Of a DNA stretch of 54,494 nt, positions 25,534-35,237 are shown piece by piece. Position 1 is the first letter of the stretch. Each line of letters starts with the position of its first letter. Location of the stretch: NCBI GenBank assembly GCA_017561575.1, contig JAFZBS010000005.1:1-54494 (forward strand), given 5' to 3'. Position numbers and translations under genes: made by a program. The notes beneath the pieces were generated by a model that saw only the letters and a program-made list of their open reading frames with translations, was not told where the DNA came from and made no database searches. Source of the stretch: Candidatus Saccharimonadota bacterium. GTDB lineage: Bacteria > Patescibacteriota > Saccharimonadia > Saccharimonadales > Saccharimonadaceae.

Positions 25534-26937
25534 CTAGAATCTAAAATAAATAAATGGATTGTATGAGCTATTCACTAACGCAAAAATACCAATCATGAAC
25601 AACACTATCAAAACCAAATCCAGTATAAACCGCCCAAACTTCTTTTTGAGAATCCATTTGCTAATTTTCTTCCCCACTGGAAACATAAAGATAATCCCCA
25701 GAATCATAAAATTAATATACGGCACAATCGAATAATTCTGCGCCAGAAAATCGCCCGCCGAAGCGCTCGGATGAAAAAACGCGTTGACCGTATATCCAAG
25801 ATCATCCAAAGTATTCACCCTAAAAAGCAACCACCCAAAATTTACAATAATAAAAGTATAAATCCAAGTGATAAACTTCGGCATTTTAGCAAGAAGCTTC
25901 CCCAAAAACTGCTTTTCAGCAAGCAGGATAATCATATAAAACACACCCCACAGCACAAAATTCCAACTTGCTCCATGCCAAAGCCCCGTAAGTAGCCACA
26001 CAATCGCAAAATTTCGCACCCACTTAATTTTTGAGCAACGATTCCCGCCCAAAGGAATATAAATATAATCGCGGAACCAAGTCGTGAGCGAAATGTGCCA
26101 ACGCTTCCAAAAATCCGTAATGGTAACCGCCGAATACGGATAGTTAAAGTTCTCATCAAAATCAAACCCAAAGATTTTACCAAGCCCAATCGCCATATCG
26201 CTATAACCAGAAAAATCATAATAAATCTGCAAAGTATACGCCAGTAGTGAAATAATAATTGCCGCCGGTCCTAGCGCCTGCGCAGAAGGGTTATTAAATA
26301 CCGTATCCGCAATCACCGCCACATTGTTAGCAATCAAAACCTTCTTCACGAAACCAACAATAAACCGCCTAAAACCATCACAAAATTTATCGAGCGAATG
26401 AGTGCGTTCCTTTAATTGTTTTTCAACATCTGAGTATCGCACAATTGGGCCAGCAATGAGCTGTGGAAACAGCGCAATATAAGTGCCAAGTGTAAAAATA
26501 TTTTTCTGCAACTTTACCTTTTTACGATACACATCAATCACATATGACAATATTTGGAATGTATAAAACGAAATACCAATCGGGAGCGCCAAATTTGTCT
26601 GCCCAAGGTTAAAATTAAATGCAAGGTTAAGATTATAAATTGCAAAATCAAGATATTTAAATATAAATAGTGCTCCAATATTCACTACTACTGCCACAAT
26701 TAGCCAAAGCTTCGCCACGCCTTTTTTCTTGCGTTTTTTGTCAATTAGTCGCGCGACAAAATAGTTAAATATTATTGACGCAATCATTAGTAAAACATAT
26801 TTTGGCTCACCCCAAGCATAGAAAATCAGCGATGCCACAAGCAAAATATAGTTTTTAAATTTATCATTCGCTAGAAAATATAACACCAACGTCACCGGCA
26901 AGAATACAAACAAAAATGTCAAACTACTAAATAGCAT
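25534..26937 (-). CDS. MBOAT family O-acyltransferase (AlgI/DltB-like)
   Basis: 467 aa integral membrane protein with about ten helices. MBOAT enzymes move acyl groups, usually acetyl or alanyl, onto extracytoplasmic polymers. Signature regions: YYDFSGYSDMAIGLGKIFGF, FWKRWHISLTTWFRDYIYIP with the family His, LGGNR, and LLTGLWHGASWNFVLWG with the second conserved His. Length is typical of AlgI. The ATG overlaps the end of the upstream gene (TAATG) and uses GGAG within it. Paired with the AlgJ/DltD-like protein, it most likely acetylates a surface polysaccharide or teichoic-acid-like polymer made by the genes that follow. Confidence 0.92.
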   Translation of the reverse strand: MLFSSLTFLFVFLPVTLVLYFLANDKFKNYILLVASLIFYAWGEPKYVLLMIASIIFNYFVARLIDKKRKKKGVAKLWLIVAVVVNIGALFIFKYLDFAIYNLNLAFNFNLGQTNLALPIGISFYTFQILSYVIDVYRKKVKLQKNIFTLGTYIALFPQLIAGPIVRYSDVEKQLKERTHSLDKFCDGFRRFIVGFVKKVLIANNVAVIADTVFNNPSAQALGPAAIIISLLAYTLQIYYDFSGYSDMAIGLGKIFGFDFDENFNYPYSAVTITDFWKRWHISLTTWFRDYIYIPLGGNRCSKIKWVRNFAIVWLLTGLWHGASWNFVLWGVFYMIILLAEKQFLGKLLAKMPKFITWIYTFIIVNFGWLLFRVNTLDDLGYTVNAFFHPSASAGDFLAQNYSIVPYINFMILGIIFMFPVGKKISKWILKKKFGRFILDLVLIVLFMIGIFALVNSSYNPFIYFRF

Positions 26938-28130
26938 TACTTCTCCAATCCTACGTTAGAATTTTTGTCGAAAATAAAACGTGAACTCATAATAAACAAA
27001 ACTTTATCTATTTTGTTATCTTTAATATACTTGCTAAACTCAAAATCCTCTTTTAAATTACTTTTATAATGACGTAAATCCACTGCAAAAGTTTTATTAT
27101 AATACTGCGCAATCAAAGGCGCTATAGGATTATCAAAAGAGTTTGAAATAATCAATAAATTTTCTTTTTCTGGCCGATGATAATCAAAAAGCACTTCGCC
27201 ATTATCTCCACCATAAACCCAACCATAAAAATTTAAACTTCTTTTATACGTATAATTATGCTTTATATAATCAGCGTAATGTCCATATTGTTTTTCCTTA
27301 CGATTTATAAAAGAATCGTGCTTTGGCAAATCATAATTGTAAAACTCGAATTCCTCCAAATAATCATATATCTGTACATCTTTTGCTCGCGAACCAAAGA
27401 AATACTCATGATTATTAACAAGATCATTTGGGGCAAGTGGCTTTTTTATTCCCATCATCTTCACGATGTCTTGATACGCTTGATACTGCCCATTATGATT
27501 TAAATGATGATCGGTTTTATAAAAATAATTCTTATATTCATCGTAACCGTTGTAGTGTAGACTAGATAACGTATAATTGCCTTTCATTCTCTCACGTAAA
27601 AGACTCTTTATATCAATTATTTTTTCGCCAATTGTAAAATCATAAATGTTCGACTCATCAAAATAATAATAATACGTATTGATTAGATTATTTACATGAT
27701 TGTATTTCTCAATATTTGCATCCATTACATTTAAAGTCTCTTTACTAAGTACTGCTGGAGGCGCCATCAGATAATCCTCACAATTAAACACCGCATTAGT
27801 ATATTGAGAACCTTTTAAAATAATATAACGATTGTGGCAAATCATATTATCTATGCCAAAATCTGACAAGTTGTTAATCACCTCACCATATTTAACGCGT
27901 ATTTTCTCACTAAAAGCAAACTGATCTGATAACGCTTTCTCAAAATTATCCTGGAACTTCCCACTCAAAAAATCACTGAATGTAAAATGACTAAACTGCG
28001 TCAAACTGCGATTTTCTGAAACAGATGTTTTTTGCGGCGTCTTCACTAATCCATACATCCCAAAAATAAAGACCAAAACAATCAGCCCCAAAAACACAGA
28101 ATTCTCTTGTACTCTTCCTCTACTCTTCAC
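26937..28130 (-). CDS. AlgJ/AlgX/DltD-like SGNH protein, partner of MBOAT
   Basis: 397 aa, GTG start at 28130. One N-terminal membrane helix (about 12-32; NSVFLGLIVLVFIFGMYGLV), then an extracytoplasmic domain with NRSLTQFSHFTFSDFLSGKF (a common AlgX/AlgJ opening) and the catalytic-type motif YKTDHHLNHNGQYQAY (about 205-220). The final segment reads LLIISNSFDNPIAPLIAQYY, the expected Ser-containing block, here after the DxxH block as in AlgJ-type circular order. It shares a 1-bp stop/start junction with MBOAT. Together they should finish polymer O-acylation outside the membrane. -10 TATAAT at 28140-28145. Confidence 0.85.
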   Translation of the reverse strand: MKSRGRVQENSVFLGLIVLVFIFGMYGLVKTPQKTSVSENRSLTQFSHFTFSDFLSGKFQDNFEKALSDQFAFSEKIRVKYGEVINNLSDFGIDNMICHNRYIILKGSQYTNAVFNCEDYLMAPPAVLSKETLNVMDANIEKYNHVNNLINTYYYYFDESNIYDFTIGEKIIDIKSLLRERMKGNYTLSSLHYNGYDEYKNYFYKTDHHLNHNGQYQAYQDIVKMMGIKKPLAPNDLVNNHEYFFGSRAKDVQIYDYLEEFEFYNYDLPKHDSFINRKEKQYGHYADYIKHNYTYKRSLNFYGWVYGGDNGEVLFDYHRPEKENLLIISNSFDNPIAPLIAQYYNKTFAVDLRHYKSNLKEDFEFSKYIKDNKIDKVLFIMSSRFIFDKNSNVGLEK

Positions 28131-28139
28131 AATACAACT

Positions 28140-28145
28140 ATTATA
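28140..28145 (-). promoter_or_regulatory. -10 element of the AlgJ-MBOAT operon
   Basis: TATAAT 9 nt before the GTG at 28130, so a leader of only 2-3 nt. Confidence 0.55.
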
Positions 28146-28222
28146 TCATATATAACTACTTCACACCATGCAAACTACTAAATACATAAATAGCATAACT
28201 GGATTTTTAGACCATTTTATGA

Positions 28223-28228
28223 TAAAAT
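28223..28228 (+). promoter_or_regulatory. Leaderless -10 element of the polymer-synthesis operon
   Basis: TAAAAT ending 6 nt before the ATG at 28235; diverges from the AlgJ-MBOAT promoter 80 bp away. Confidence 0.55.
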
Positions 28229-28234
28229 ATACCT

Positions 28235-29002
28235 ATGGTAAAAAATTCATCAGCACCCCTGATTAGTATTGTTGTACCTGTTTTTAATGCCGAAAAATAT
28301 CTCGCCGAGACCATCGCAACCGTCATAAATCAAACTTATCAAAACTGGGAGCTCATTCTCGTCAATGACGATTCAAAAGACAACAGCAAAGAAATTGCCA
28401 AACCATTTTTAAAAGACAGACGCATTAAGTGGGTTGATTTACCCAAAAATTCCGGCAATGGCGCAACGCCACGCAACAAAGGTGTCGCACTTGCCAAAGG
28501 TCGCTACATCGCCTTTTTGGATGCTGACGATCTCTGGGCTAATTGCAAACTTGAAAAACAACTTGAATTCATGCAGCAAAACGATTGCCCGTTTTCATTC
28601 ACTAGCTACGAATTTACCGATAAAAAAGGCCGCCCCAACGGCAAAAAAGCCATCGTACCAAGCAAACTCACCTACAAACAGGCCCTCAAAAACACTACAA
28701 TTTTTACTTCCACCGTCATGTTAGATTTAGATAAGCTCACCAAAAACGACATCAAAATGCCAAATGTGCCCAGCGAAGACACCGCCACTTGGTGGCAAAT
28801 TCTAAAGAAAATTCCCGCCGGCTACGGTATGCCAGAAATCTATTCATACTATCGTCGTAGCGAAGACACCCTTTCTTCCAACAAACTCGAGGCCATTCGT
28901 CGCATTTGGAATCTATATCGTAAAGTTGAAAAAATCAACCCCCTAAAAAGCTCCTATTATTTCTGCTTTTATGCCATCAATGCCGTAAGGAGACGTGTAT
29001 GA
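28235..29002 (+). CDS. GT2 family glycosyltransferase
   Basis: 255 aa, GT-A fold. N-terminal ISIVVPVFNAEKYLAETIAT, nucleotide-sugar block LVNDDSKDNS (43-52), the DxD-type LDADDLW (95-101) and a C-terminal acceptor part with PSEDTATWWQILKK (the conserved ED). No membrane helix, so it works on the inner face. It is the first gene of a tight plus-strand operon and overlaps the next by 4 bp (ATGA). Likely adds one sugar to a lipid-linked or wall-polymer precursor; donor sugar unknown. Confidence 0.92.
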   Translation: MVKNSSAPLISIVVPVFNAEKYLAETIATVINQTYQNWELILVNDDSKDNSKEIAKPFLKDRRIKWVDLPKNSGNGATPRNKGVALAKGRYIAFLDADDLWANCKLEKQLEFMQQNDCPFSFTSYEFTDKKGRPNGKKAIVPSKLTYKQALKNTTIFTSTVMLDLDKLTKNDIKMPNVPSEDTATWWQILKKIPAGYGMPEIYSYYRRSEDTLSSNKLEAIRRIWNLYRKVEKINPLKSSYYFCFYAINAVRRRV

Positions 29003-32000
29003 AAAAAATCCTTGAAAACTTAAAATATATCAAGTTTTACGATATCATTTCTATATTCATTTTTATTCTTTTATTAATTCCTTCACTTTTTTACAAACTT
29101 TATCTCCTTATTACTCGTCAACAAATCTGGCTCATCACCGAAGACGGTCACTACGCTCGCGACAATGGCTACTATTTCTTTAAATACATGCGCGAAAAAC
29201 ACAAAAAATTCCGTGCCTACTATGTAATAGATAAAAAATCCCACGACTACGCCAAAGTTAAATCTTATGGCAACATCGTCCAATTCAGGAGCATCAAACA
29301 TTGGATTTACTATATGACCGCCAAATATAATATCAGTAGCCAAAAAAACGGCAACCCGGCACAAGCACTTTTTTACATTTTGCACGTAAAACTCGGTCTA
29401 TTTAATAATCGAGTTTTCTTGCAGCACGGTATTACCATCAACTATGGCGACTGGCTCACCTTTAATAACACAAAATTTAAAATCGTGACTTGTGGCGCAG
29501 CTAAAGAACATGATTTTTTTAAGAACACACTTGGTTATTCCGAAGATAATACATTATATACCGGCTTTCCGCGTTTTGATAGCCTAAAAAATACTAACAA
29601 AACTAACCAAATTCTCATTATGCCAACTTGGCGCAACTGGCTCGGTCGCGAGACCAATAATTTCGCTAAGAAAGAATCATTCAAAAACACCAATTATTAT
29701 AAAAACTGGAATGGTCTCATCAATAATCCTGACTTTATCAATTTCATCGAAAAAAACGATATCAAAGTCAAATTCTATCCTCACGTCCATATGCAAAAAT
29801 TCCTAAGTGAATTTATGTCAAAATCCAAAAACATCGAAATCATTTCTACTGATGTTGATATCCAAACCGCCATGAAAGAATCCGCTATCATGATTACCGA
29901 TTTTTCAAGCGTCGCCATGGATTTCGCCTACATGGAAAAACCAATCTTCTATTTTCAATTTGACCAAAAAGAATACCGCGAAAAACAATTAAAGCCCGGC
30001 TATTTTGATTACGAAAAAGACGGCTTTGGTCCAGTAGTAACAAATCAAAAAGATTTAATATCAAAACTTAAAAGCTCCTTCAAAAAAGGCAACTTTTCAA
30101 ATCCATCAAAATACCAAAAACGCGAACACGAATTTTATAATACAAAAGATACCAATAATTCAAATCGCATTTACGAAGCATTATTAGCAAAAGAAACGAA
30201 TGAACACCCAATTATTTCAAATATTATTCTTCCAGTATTATACTTCTGCTATATATTCATGTTTAACATATATGGTCCAATCGATTCTAGCTTCTTAGTT
30301 GGCGGTTTACTGTTTCTATTCTTCATTATTAATAAGCCATTTCGGAATCATACCATAAAACTATTAAGAAAACAGAACATTGAAAAAACAATCCTGATAA
30401 CGGGAATAATACTTTTATGGAGCATTGCAGCCATACTAATAAATCAGTCTAACGATCTTAGCCTACTTAGAAACTTTTGCAAAGTCTTGATAACAATTTT
30501 AATTGGATTCTATCTATACTCAGCTACAGATTATTATAATCAATCGTCAAAAATTGTTAATTATATTCTTATTGCCTTCCTCATGCAAACTATTTTTCAA
30601 TGGATTTGTTTTGCATCACCAAACTTTTCTGATGCTTTCAATTATTTCCGCAGTAGTGACGCAATTCAAGTTGCCAAACGTTATAAAGGTTTTCGCGGCA
30701 TTGCGCTTACAAAAACACCATACTTCGTTCTTTCGGTTTCATATGCACTATCATTCATAATTTATGCAACAAAGTATAATACACTATTCAAAAACCATAC
30801 AATTCTAAAAATCATTGGGTTTATTGTTCTAGTTTCAGGCAATATTTTTGCCGGAAGAATCGGTTTTATTGGACTATTGTTCGTACCATTCTTGATAAAC
30901 TGGCGAAACATCAAATGGCGCCGACCATCAAAACGTGCCGTCGCAGCAATTATTGCAATTGTGCTGGCAATCACTGGTATATCGGCTATAGTATATAATA
31001 CACCACAAGGAAAGAGATTATCTAAATACGCCTTCGAAATAACTAATAATCTTTTTGCGGGCAAGGGTGTTAGCACCGGTTCTACTAATAAATTGTTTGA
31101 GATGTTCGACCATTCATTTGCTCCAAAAACATTACTAATTGGCGACGGACGCTTTGAGGGCAATAACAATCAATATTATATGAAAACCGATGTTGGATAT
31201 TATCGCAAAATCTATTTCGGAGGTATTGTTTTCTTATTGCTAATAATAGCCTGGCATTTTTCGCTATTTAGACGAAAAACTAAAGCGGCCATCTTGATAA
31301 CCATTCTGTTATTTACAGCTGAACTCAAAGGCGTTTCAATAGGACAAAATGCCATGGCTTATGCAGCAATAATAATGTTTATACTTTGCTCGAATAATTA
31401 TTATGAAAAGCTCCACCTTGGCGTCAAAGCCTCCGTCCTTCTCCCAACCCTAAACACGAACGAACAATATCTTAAAAAATCCATCACCAGCATCCTCATG
31501 CAAACCCACCAAAACTTTGAGTTCATTATTGTTGTAGATGGTGGCAACGATGATAAATTCATCACTAAAAATTTCAAAGACGACCGCATCATAATAATCA
31601 AACATGACAAACCTCATGGCATCGCCAAATCTCTAAACGAAGCTATTAAAACCTCCACCGGCAAATACCTTATTCGCATGGATGCTGACGATATATCAAG
31701 AAATACCCGCCTCGAAGAACAAATTATCTACATGGAAGAACATCCTGAAATTACCGTTGCTGGCACTTTTGTCGACAAATTCGGCGATAGCAGAGTTCTC
31801 GCCTGCGAATCTTTCACTAAACCAAATGATATTTATGCCAAGTCCCTCTTCGTTGCGCCCATCATCCACCCGTCCGTAATCATGCGCGCATCCACCATTA
31901 AAGATAACAAGGAGTTTAATTATAATCCAACCTATGAACGCGCCGAAGATTACGAACTCTGGCGCCGTATCATGGAAAGCGGCCACAAAATTTCTACCAT

Positions 32001-32406
32001 GAAATATTTTGGCCTCTTTTACCGCGTCCACGCTAATCAAATCAGTACTGCCAAACGCGAAGAACAATCAAAAATCCTTACCAAAATTTATAACAATTCC
32101 CTGCAAGCTCTCCATCTTCCCGATTCCAACGAAAAATATCTCTTCATACTTTCTGGCCGTTCCAAACTAAACAATAAAAAAGACCTAAAACGCTTTATCA
32201 AAAAAGTATTGTTAAACAATAAAAAATATAAAGTCTATAATCAGTATTCTTTGAGACGCACACTTCTCGCCGCCTACAACCTCACCTGTCTCAAAAATAA
32301 AACCCTGGTCTTTCCTAATATCTACTTCATTTCTTTTTGCACACGCAAACTATTCTATAAGCTACTCTTCATCCCAGCAATTAAGAATAAAAAGAGGTAT
32401 AATTAA
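28999..32406 (+). CDS. Three-module protein: CDP-glycerol transferase-like, O-antigen ligase/polymerase-like, GT2
   Basis: 1135 aa. Module 1 (about 1-400) is a TagB/TagF-type CDP-glycerol glycerophosphotransferase with an N-terminal membrane helix: QHGITINYGDW, ILIMPTWRNWLGRE, VKFYPHVHMQ and ESAIMITDFSSVAMDFAYM. Module 2 (about 405-800) has ten or more membrane helices with the pattern of the Wzy/O-antigen ligase superfamily, including GFRGIALTKTPYF and GRIGFIGLLFVPFLI. Module 3 (about 810-1030) is a GT2 domain: VLLPTLNTNEQYLKKSI, VVDGG, IRMDADDISR and ERAEDYELWRRI. Such a fusion would couple priming, polymerising or transfer, and sugar addition for one polymer. The ATG overlaps the upstream stop. 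The three family calls are firm; the combined role is inferred. Confidence 0.9.
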   Translation: MKKILENLKYIKFYDIISIFIFILLLIPSLFYKLYLLITRQQIWLITEDGHYARDNGYYFFKYMREKHKKFRAYYVIDKKSHDYAKVKSYGNIVQFRSIKHWIYYMTAKYNISSQKNGNPAQALFYILHVKLGLFNNRVFLQHGITINYGDWLTFNNTKFKIVTCGAAKEHDFFKNTLGYSEDNTLYTGFPRFDSLKNTNKTNQILIMPTWRNWLGRETNNFAKKESFKNTNYYKNWNGLINNPDFINFIEKNDIKVKFYPHVHMQKFLSEFMSKSKNIEIISTDVDIQTAMKESAIMITDFSSVAMDFAYMEKPIFYFQFDQKEYREKQLKPGYFDYEKDGFGPVVTNQKDLISKLKSSFKKGNFSNPSKYQKREHEFYNTKDTNNSNRIYEALLAKETNEHPIISNIILPVLYFCYIFMFNIYGPIDSSFLVGGLLFLFFIINKPFRNHTIKLLRKQNIEKTILITGIILLWSIAAILINQSNDLSLLRNFCKVLITILIGFYLYSATDYYNQSSKIVNYILIAFLMQTIFQWICFASPNFSDAFNYFRSSDAIQVAKRYKGFRGIALTKTPYFVLSVSYALSFIIYATKYNTLFKNHTILKIIGFIVLVSGNIFAGRIGFIGLLFVPFLINWRNIKWRRPSKRAVAAIIAIVLAITGISAIVYNTPQGKRLSKYAFEITNNLFAGKGVSTGSTNKLFEMFDHSFAPKTLLIGDGRFEGNNNQYYMKTDVGYYRKIYFGGIVFLLLIIAWHFSLFRRKTKAAILITILLFTAELKGVSIGQNAMAYAAIIMFILCSNNYYEKLHLGVKASVLLPTLNTNEQYLKKSITSILMQTHQNFEFIIVVDGGNDDKFITKNFKDDRIIIIKHDKPHGIAKSLNEAIKTSTGKYLIRMDADDISRNTRLEEQIIYMEEHPEITVAGTFVDKFGDSRVLACESFTKPNDIYAKSLFVAPIIHPSVIMRASTIKDNKEFNYNPTYERAEDYELWRRIMESGHKISTMKYFGLFYRVHANQISTAKREEQSKILTKIYNNSLQALHLPDSNEKYLFILSGRSKLNNKKDLKRFIKKVLLNNKKYKVYNQYSLRRTLLAAYNLTCLKNKTLVFPNIYFISFCTRKLFYKLLFIPAIKNKKRYN
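32398..32403 (+). promoter_or_regulatory. Internal leaderless -10 element in front of the 32410 gene
   Basis: TATAAT overlapping the last codons of the three-module gene, ending 6 nt before the ATG at 32410. Confidence 0.6.
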
Positions 32407-32409
32407 ATC

Positions 32410-33795
32410 ATGGCACAAAATAACATTAGTAATTTAATTGACAATTATACATTTGCAAAATTTGCTTTAAACGAAAACGAAAAATACAACATCGCCACTG
32501 TAAAAGCCATTGATCTTTTAAATCCTAACCGTTTCGACCTTGTTGCCAAATATATGTATTTATTTTTCAAAATAAATCACATCAAGTCTGATCTCGCCGA
32601 AAAAGTCTACGAAAAGCACATTGAAATCTTTTCTGAAGGCAAATGGAATGAGCCTGGCAGTGACACCAAAAAATCTTTTGCAGATTTTACTAAAGAATTT
32701 GACGATATATATAATAGCATCAAAAAAGACGGTTTTGATGCAAAAAAATCTCTCATCCCTATCGGCAACGATGGCGTTATTATCAATGGTGGCCATCGTA
32801 CCGCAGCGGCCATGTTTTTAAACAAAGAAGTTACCGTCCTCGAAATACACAATCATACTGGCCCACGTTACGATTACAAACATTTCGAAAAAGCTAGAAT
32901 GCCCCGCGAATACTTAGATTTTCTTGCCCTAAACTACGTCAAACTAACCCCCAAGTCTACTTTTGCCATTTGTCTTTGGCCTAGAGCTGTCAGCATGAAC
33001 AAAACTAAAGAATGTGAAGAATTGATTTCAAAATACACTTCCATTATTTACAAAAAAACCATGCCACTCAGCAAAATCGGACTCAAAGATTTTATGATGC
33101 ATCTATATCATAATGAAAAATGGGTCGGTCGTGAAAAAAGTAATTTCATGGGCGTCTATGGCAAACTCGACGTTTGTTATGCCGAAGCCGACACTATCGT
33201 CTATTTCGTTGAAGCCAAAGATCTCGCTACTATTGTGGATCTCAAAAACCAAATCCGTTCCATTTTTGGTATTGACAAACATTCCGTCCATATCACTGAT
33301 ACCGAAAGCGAAACCCACCTCGCCGCCGATTTAATTCTAAATCCCAACGGCATCCTCGCCATTAATTGTGGCTATCCAGACAAGCTTAATCCCAAGCTCG
33401 ATAGTCTTCGTGTCAAAATTAGTGAAAGAAAAAATCAAAAAGTCATCTTGAACCCACTCTATACTCTTCAATACTTTGGTTACGATATCAAAGTAAAAGA
33501 TAATGATTTTTATAATATTGATGATTTATCACGTGACGTTGTCTATGATACACGAAATTTCTTTTTATATCGTGGTTTCAAACTTCTATCGCCAGAATAT
33601 GCCAAAGAGTTATCAAATGACAAACACGCAAATCTCTTCGATGCCATCATTAATATGAAAAAACTTAAAACCAAAGCCAAAATCAAAGAAGGCTTTGCTA
33701 AGGCTTGGTATTTAACCAAACGCAAAGGTCGTGGCGCTTTGAAAAAAGTCGGCCTGCTTGATACCTACTATAAAATTCGGAAGCGAAAACAATGA
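32410..33795 (+). CDS. Unknown protein with a ParB/Srx-like motif, in the polymer locus
   Basis: 461 aa, no membrane segment. Residues 100-140 (IPIGNDGVIINGGHRTAAAM) recall the GxHR motif of the ParB/sulfiredoxin nuclease-like fold. The middle part (about 150-260) has KARMPREYLDFLALNYV, and a further block reads HITDTESETHLAADLILNPN (about 297-316), which recalls domains seen in capsule-locus enzymes. The C-terminus is strongly basic (KRKGRGALKKVGLLDTYYKI). Kinase, nucleotidyltransferase or ligase activity cannot be assigned. It overlaps the flippase gene by 4 bp, so it most likely serves the same surface polymer. Confidence 0.75.
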   Translation: MAQNNISNLIDNYTFAKFALNENEKYNIATVKAIDLLNPNRFDLVAKYMYLFFKINHIKSDLAEKVYEKHIEIFSEGKWNEPGSDTKKSFADFTKEFDDIYNSIKKDGFDAKKSLIPIGNDGVIINGGHRTAAAMFLNKEVTVLEIHNHTGPRYDYKHFEKARMPREYLDFLALNYVKLTPKSTFAICLWPRAVSMNKTKECEELISKYTSIIYKKTMPLSKIGLKDFMMHLYHNEKWVGREKSNFMGVYGKLDVCYAEADTIVYFVEAKDLATIVDLKNQIRSIFGIDKHSVHITDTESETHLAADLILNPNGILAINCGYPDKLNPKLDSLRVKISERKNQKVILNPLYTLQYFGYDIKVKDNDFYNIDDLSRDVVYDTRNFFLYRGFKLLSPEYAKELSNDKHANLFDAIINMKKLKTKAKIKEGFAKAWYLTKRKGRGALKKVGLLDTYYKIRKRKQ

Positions 33796-35237
33796 ATAAA
33801 ATAAAAAACCTAATCCACAAATATAAAACCATGAATTATCAAGCCAAAGCTGGCATTTGGTTTGTTTTTTGTAGTTTTCTCCAAAAAGGGATTAGTTTTA
33901 TCACCATTCCAATTTTTACCCGAATTCTGTCTACCGAAGATTATGGTATTACTAATCTTTTTGCCACCTGGTCTTCACTGCTTGTTTTATTTGCTACGCT
34001 CAATCTGTCCGGCGGCGTTTATAGTCGTGGCCTCCTTGAATTTAATCACAAAAAATATACTTCCGCCGTTCAGGGCCTTGCTACCTTGTGTTCACTCATT
34101 GTCACTATTTTAGTTCTCGTCTTTCAAGATTACCTCACTCAGATTTCCGGCCTACCCGCACCTGCGATCTACGTCATGTGTGTCTACTTCTTCGTTATAG
34201 CCGGCATTAATTTATGGACCGTCAAACAACGCTTTATTTACAAATACAAAGCCCTCATTATCGTTACCATCATTAATTCCATTATTTCTACTATTTTCGG
34301 CCTGCTCGCAGTACTACTATCATCTAGTGACAAAGGTGAAGCCAAAGTTATTTGGTCTACTGTCGGTATCATTATGGTTGCCTTGCCATTTTATATTTAC
34401 AACTTCGCCAAAGGCAAGACCTTTTTCGACAAAAAAATGTGGAAGTATTCCCTCTCGTTCAACCTACCACTTTTGCCACATTACCTGTCCAATTTAATAT
34501 TACATCAATCTGACCGCATCATGATTGGCTGGTTTACGGGCGCTGCCGATGTTGCACTTTATAGTGTCGCTTATTCTGTTTCATCCATCGTCAAAGTCCT
34601 AACCGACGCCATTGGTCAAGCCATGATGCCCTGGCGCTACCAAAATATGAAAAAGAAAAACTACCAACTTATTAACAAGGTTAGCATTTCTTTACTCGTT
34701 TGTGTTGCTGCTGTTGTTGCTGTCGTCAATCTCCTTGCTCCAGAAATCATTCGTATTTTTGGTGGTGAAGCTTACATGGAAGCCATTTGGGTTGTTCCTC
34801 CCATCATGCTAAGCGTCTTCTTCATCTTTATCTATGGTATGTTTGCACACATTGAATTCTATTTTCTCAAAACCAAATTCATGATGGTCGCTTCCATTAT
34901 TAGCGCTGCGCTAAATATTTTACTCAACTACATTTTTATTCAACAATTCGGCTACGTCGCTTGCGCCTATACTTCATTATTCTGTTACATGGTTTATACA
35001 TTCTTCCATTACGTCTATATGTGTATCGTCTGCAAAAAAGAAATTGGCATCACCAGTATTTACAATGCAAAAAGCATCATTTCAATCATCATTGCTACAT
35101 TTGCAGTCACAGCACTTTCTGCCGCATTATATGATTTTGCCATCCCTCGCTTTGCGCTCATTGCAATTGTCTTAATAGTCGCTATAATTAAAAGGAAGAC
35201 CATCAAATCACTAATAAAAACAGGATTCAAAAAATGA
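33792..35237 (+). CDS. Wzx-like oligosaccharide flippase (MOP/PST family)
   Basis: 481 aa with about 12-14 transmembrane helices; moves lipid-linked glycans across the membrane. Typical opening KAGIWFVFCSFLQKGISFIT followed by PIFTRILSTEDYGITNLF (both Wzx hallmarks); later PHYLSNLILHQSDRIMIGWF and GQAMMPWRYQNMKKKNY. Length and motif order match the PST polysaccharide transport family. ATG overlaps the stop of the preceding gene and its own stop overlaps the following ATG. With the polymerase-like and glycosyltransferase modules this completes a Wzx/Wzy-type export route. Confidence 0.93.
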   Translation: MNKIKNLIHKYKTMNYQAKAGIWFVFCSFLQKGISFITIPIFTRILSTEDYGITNLFATWSSLLVLFATLNLSGGVYSRGLLEFNHKKYTSAVQGLATLCSLIVTILVLVFQDYLTQISGLPAPAIYVMCVYFFVIAGINLWTVKQRFIYKYKALIIVTIINSIISTIFGLLAVLLSSSDKGEAKVIWSTVGIIMVALPFYIYNFAKGKTFFDKKMWKYSLSFNLPLLPHYLSNLILHQSDRIMIGWFTGAADVALYSVAYSVSSIVKVLTDAIGQAMMPWRYQNMKKKNYQLINKVSISLLVCVAAVVAVVNLLAPEIIRIFGGEAYMEAIWVVPPIMLSVFFIFIYGMFAHIEFYFLKTKFMMVASIISAALNILLNYIFIQQFGYVACAYTSLFCYMVYTFFHYVYMCIVCKKEIGITSIYNAKSIISIIIATFAVTALSAALYDFAIPRFALIAIVLIVAIIKRKTIKSLIKTGFKK

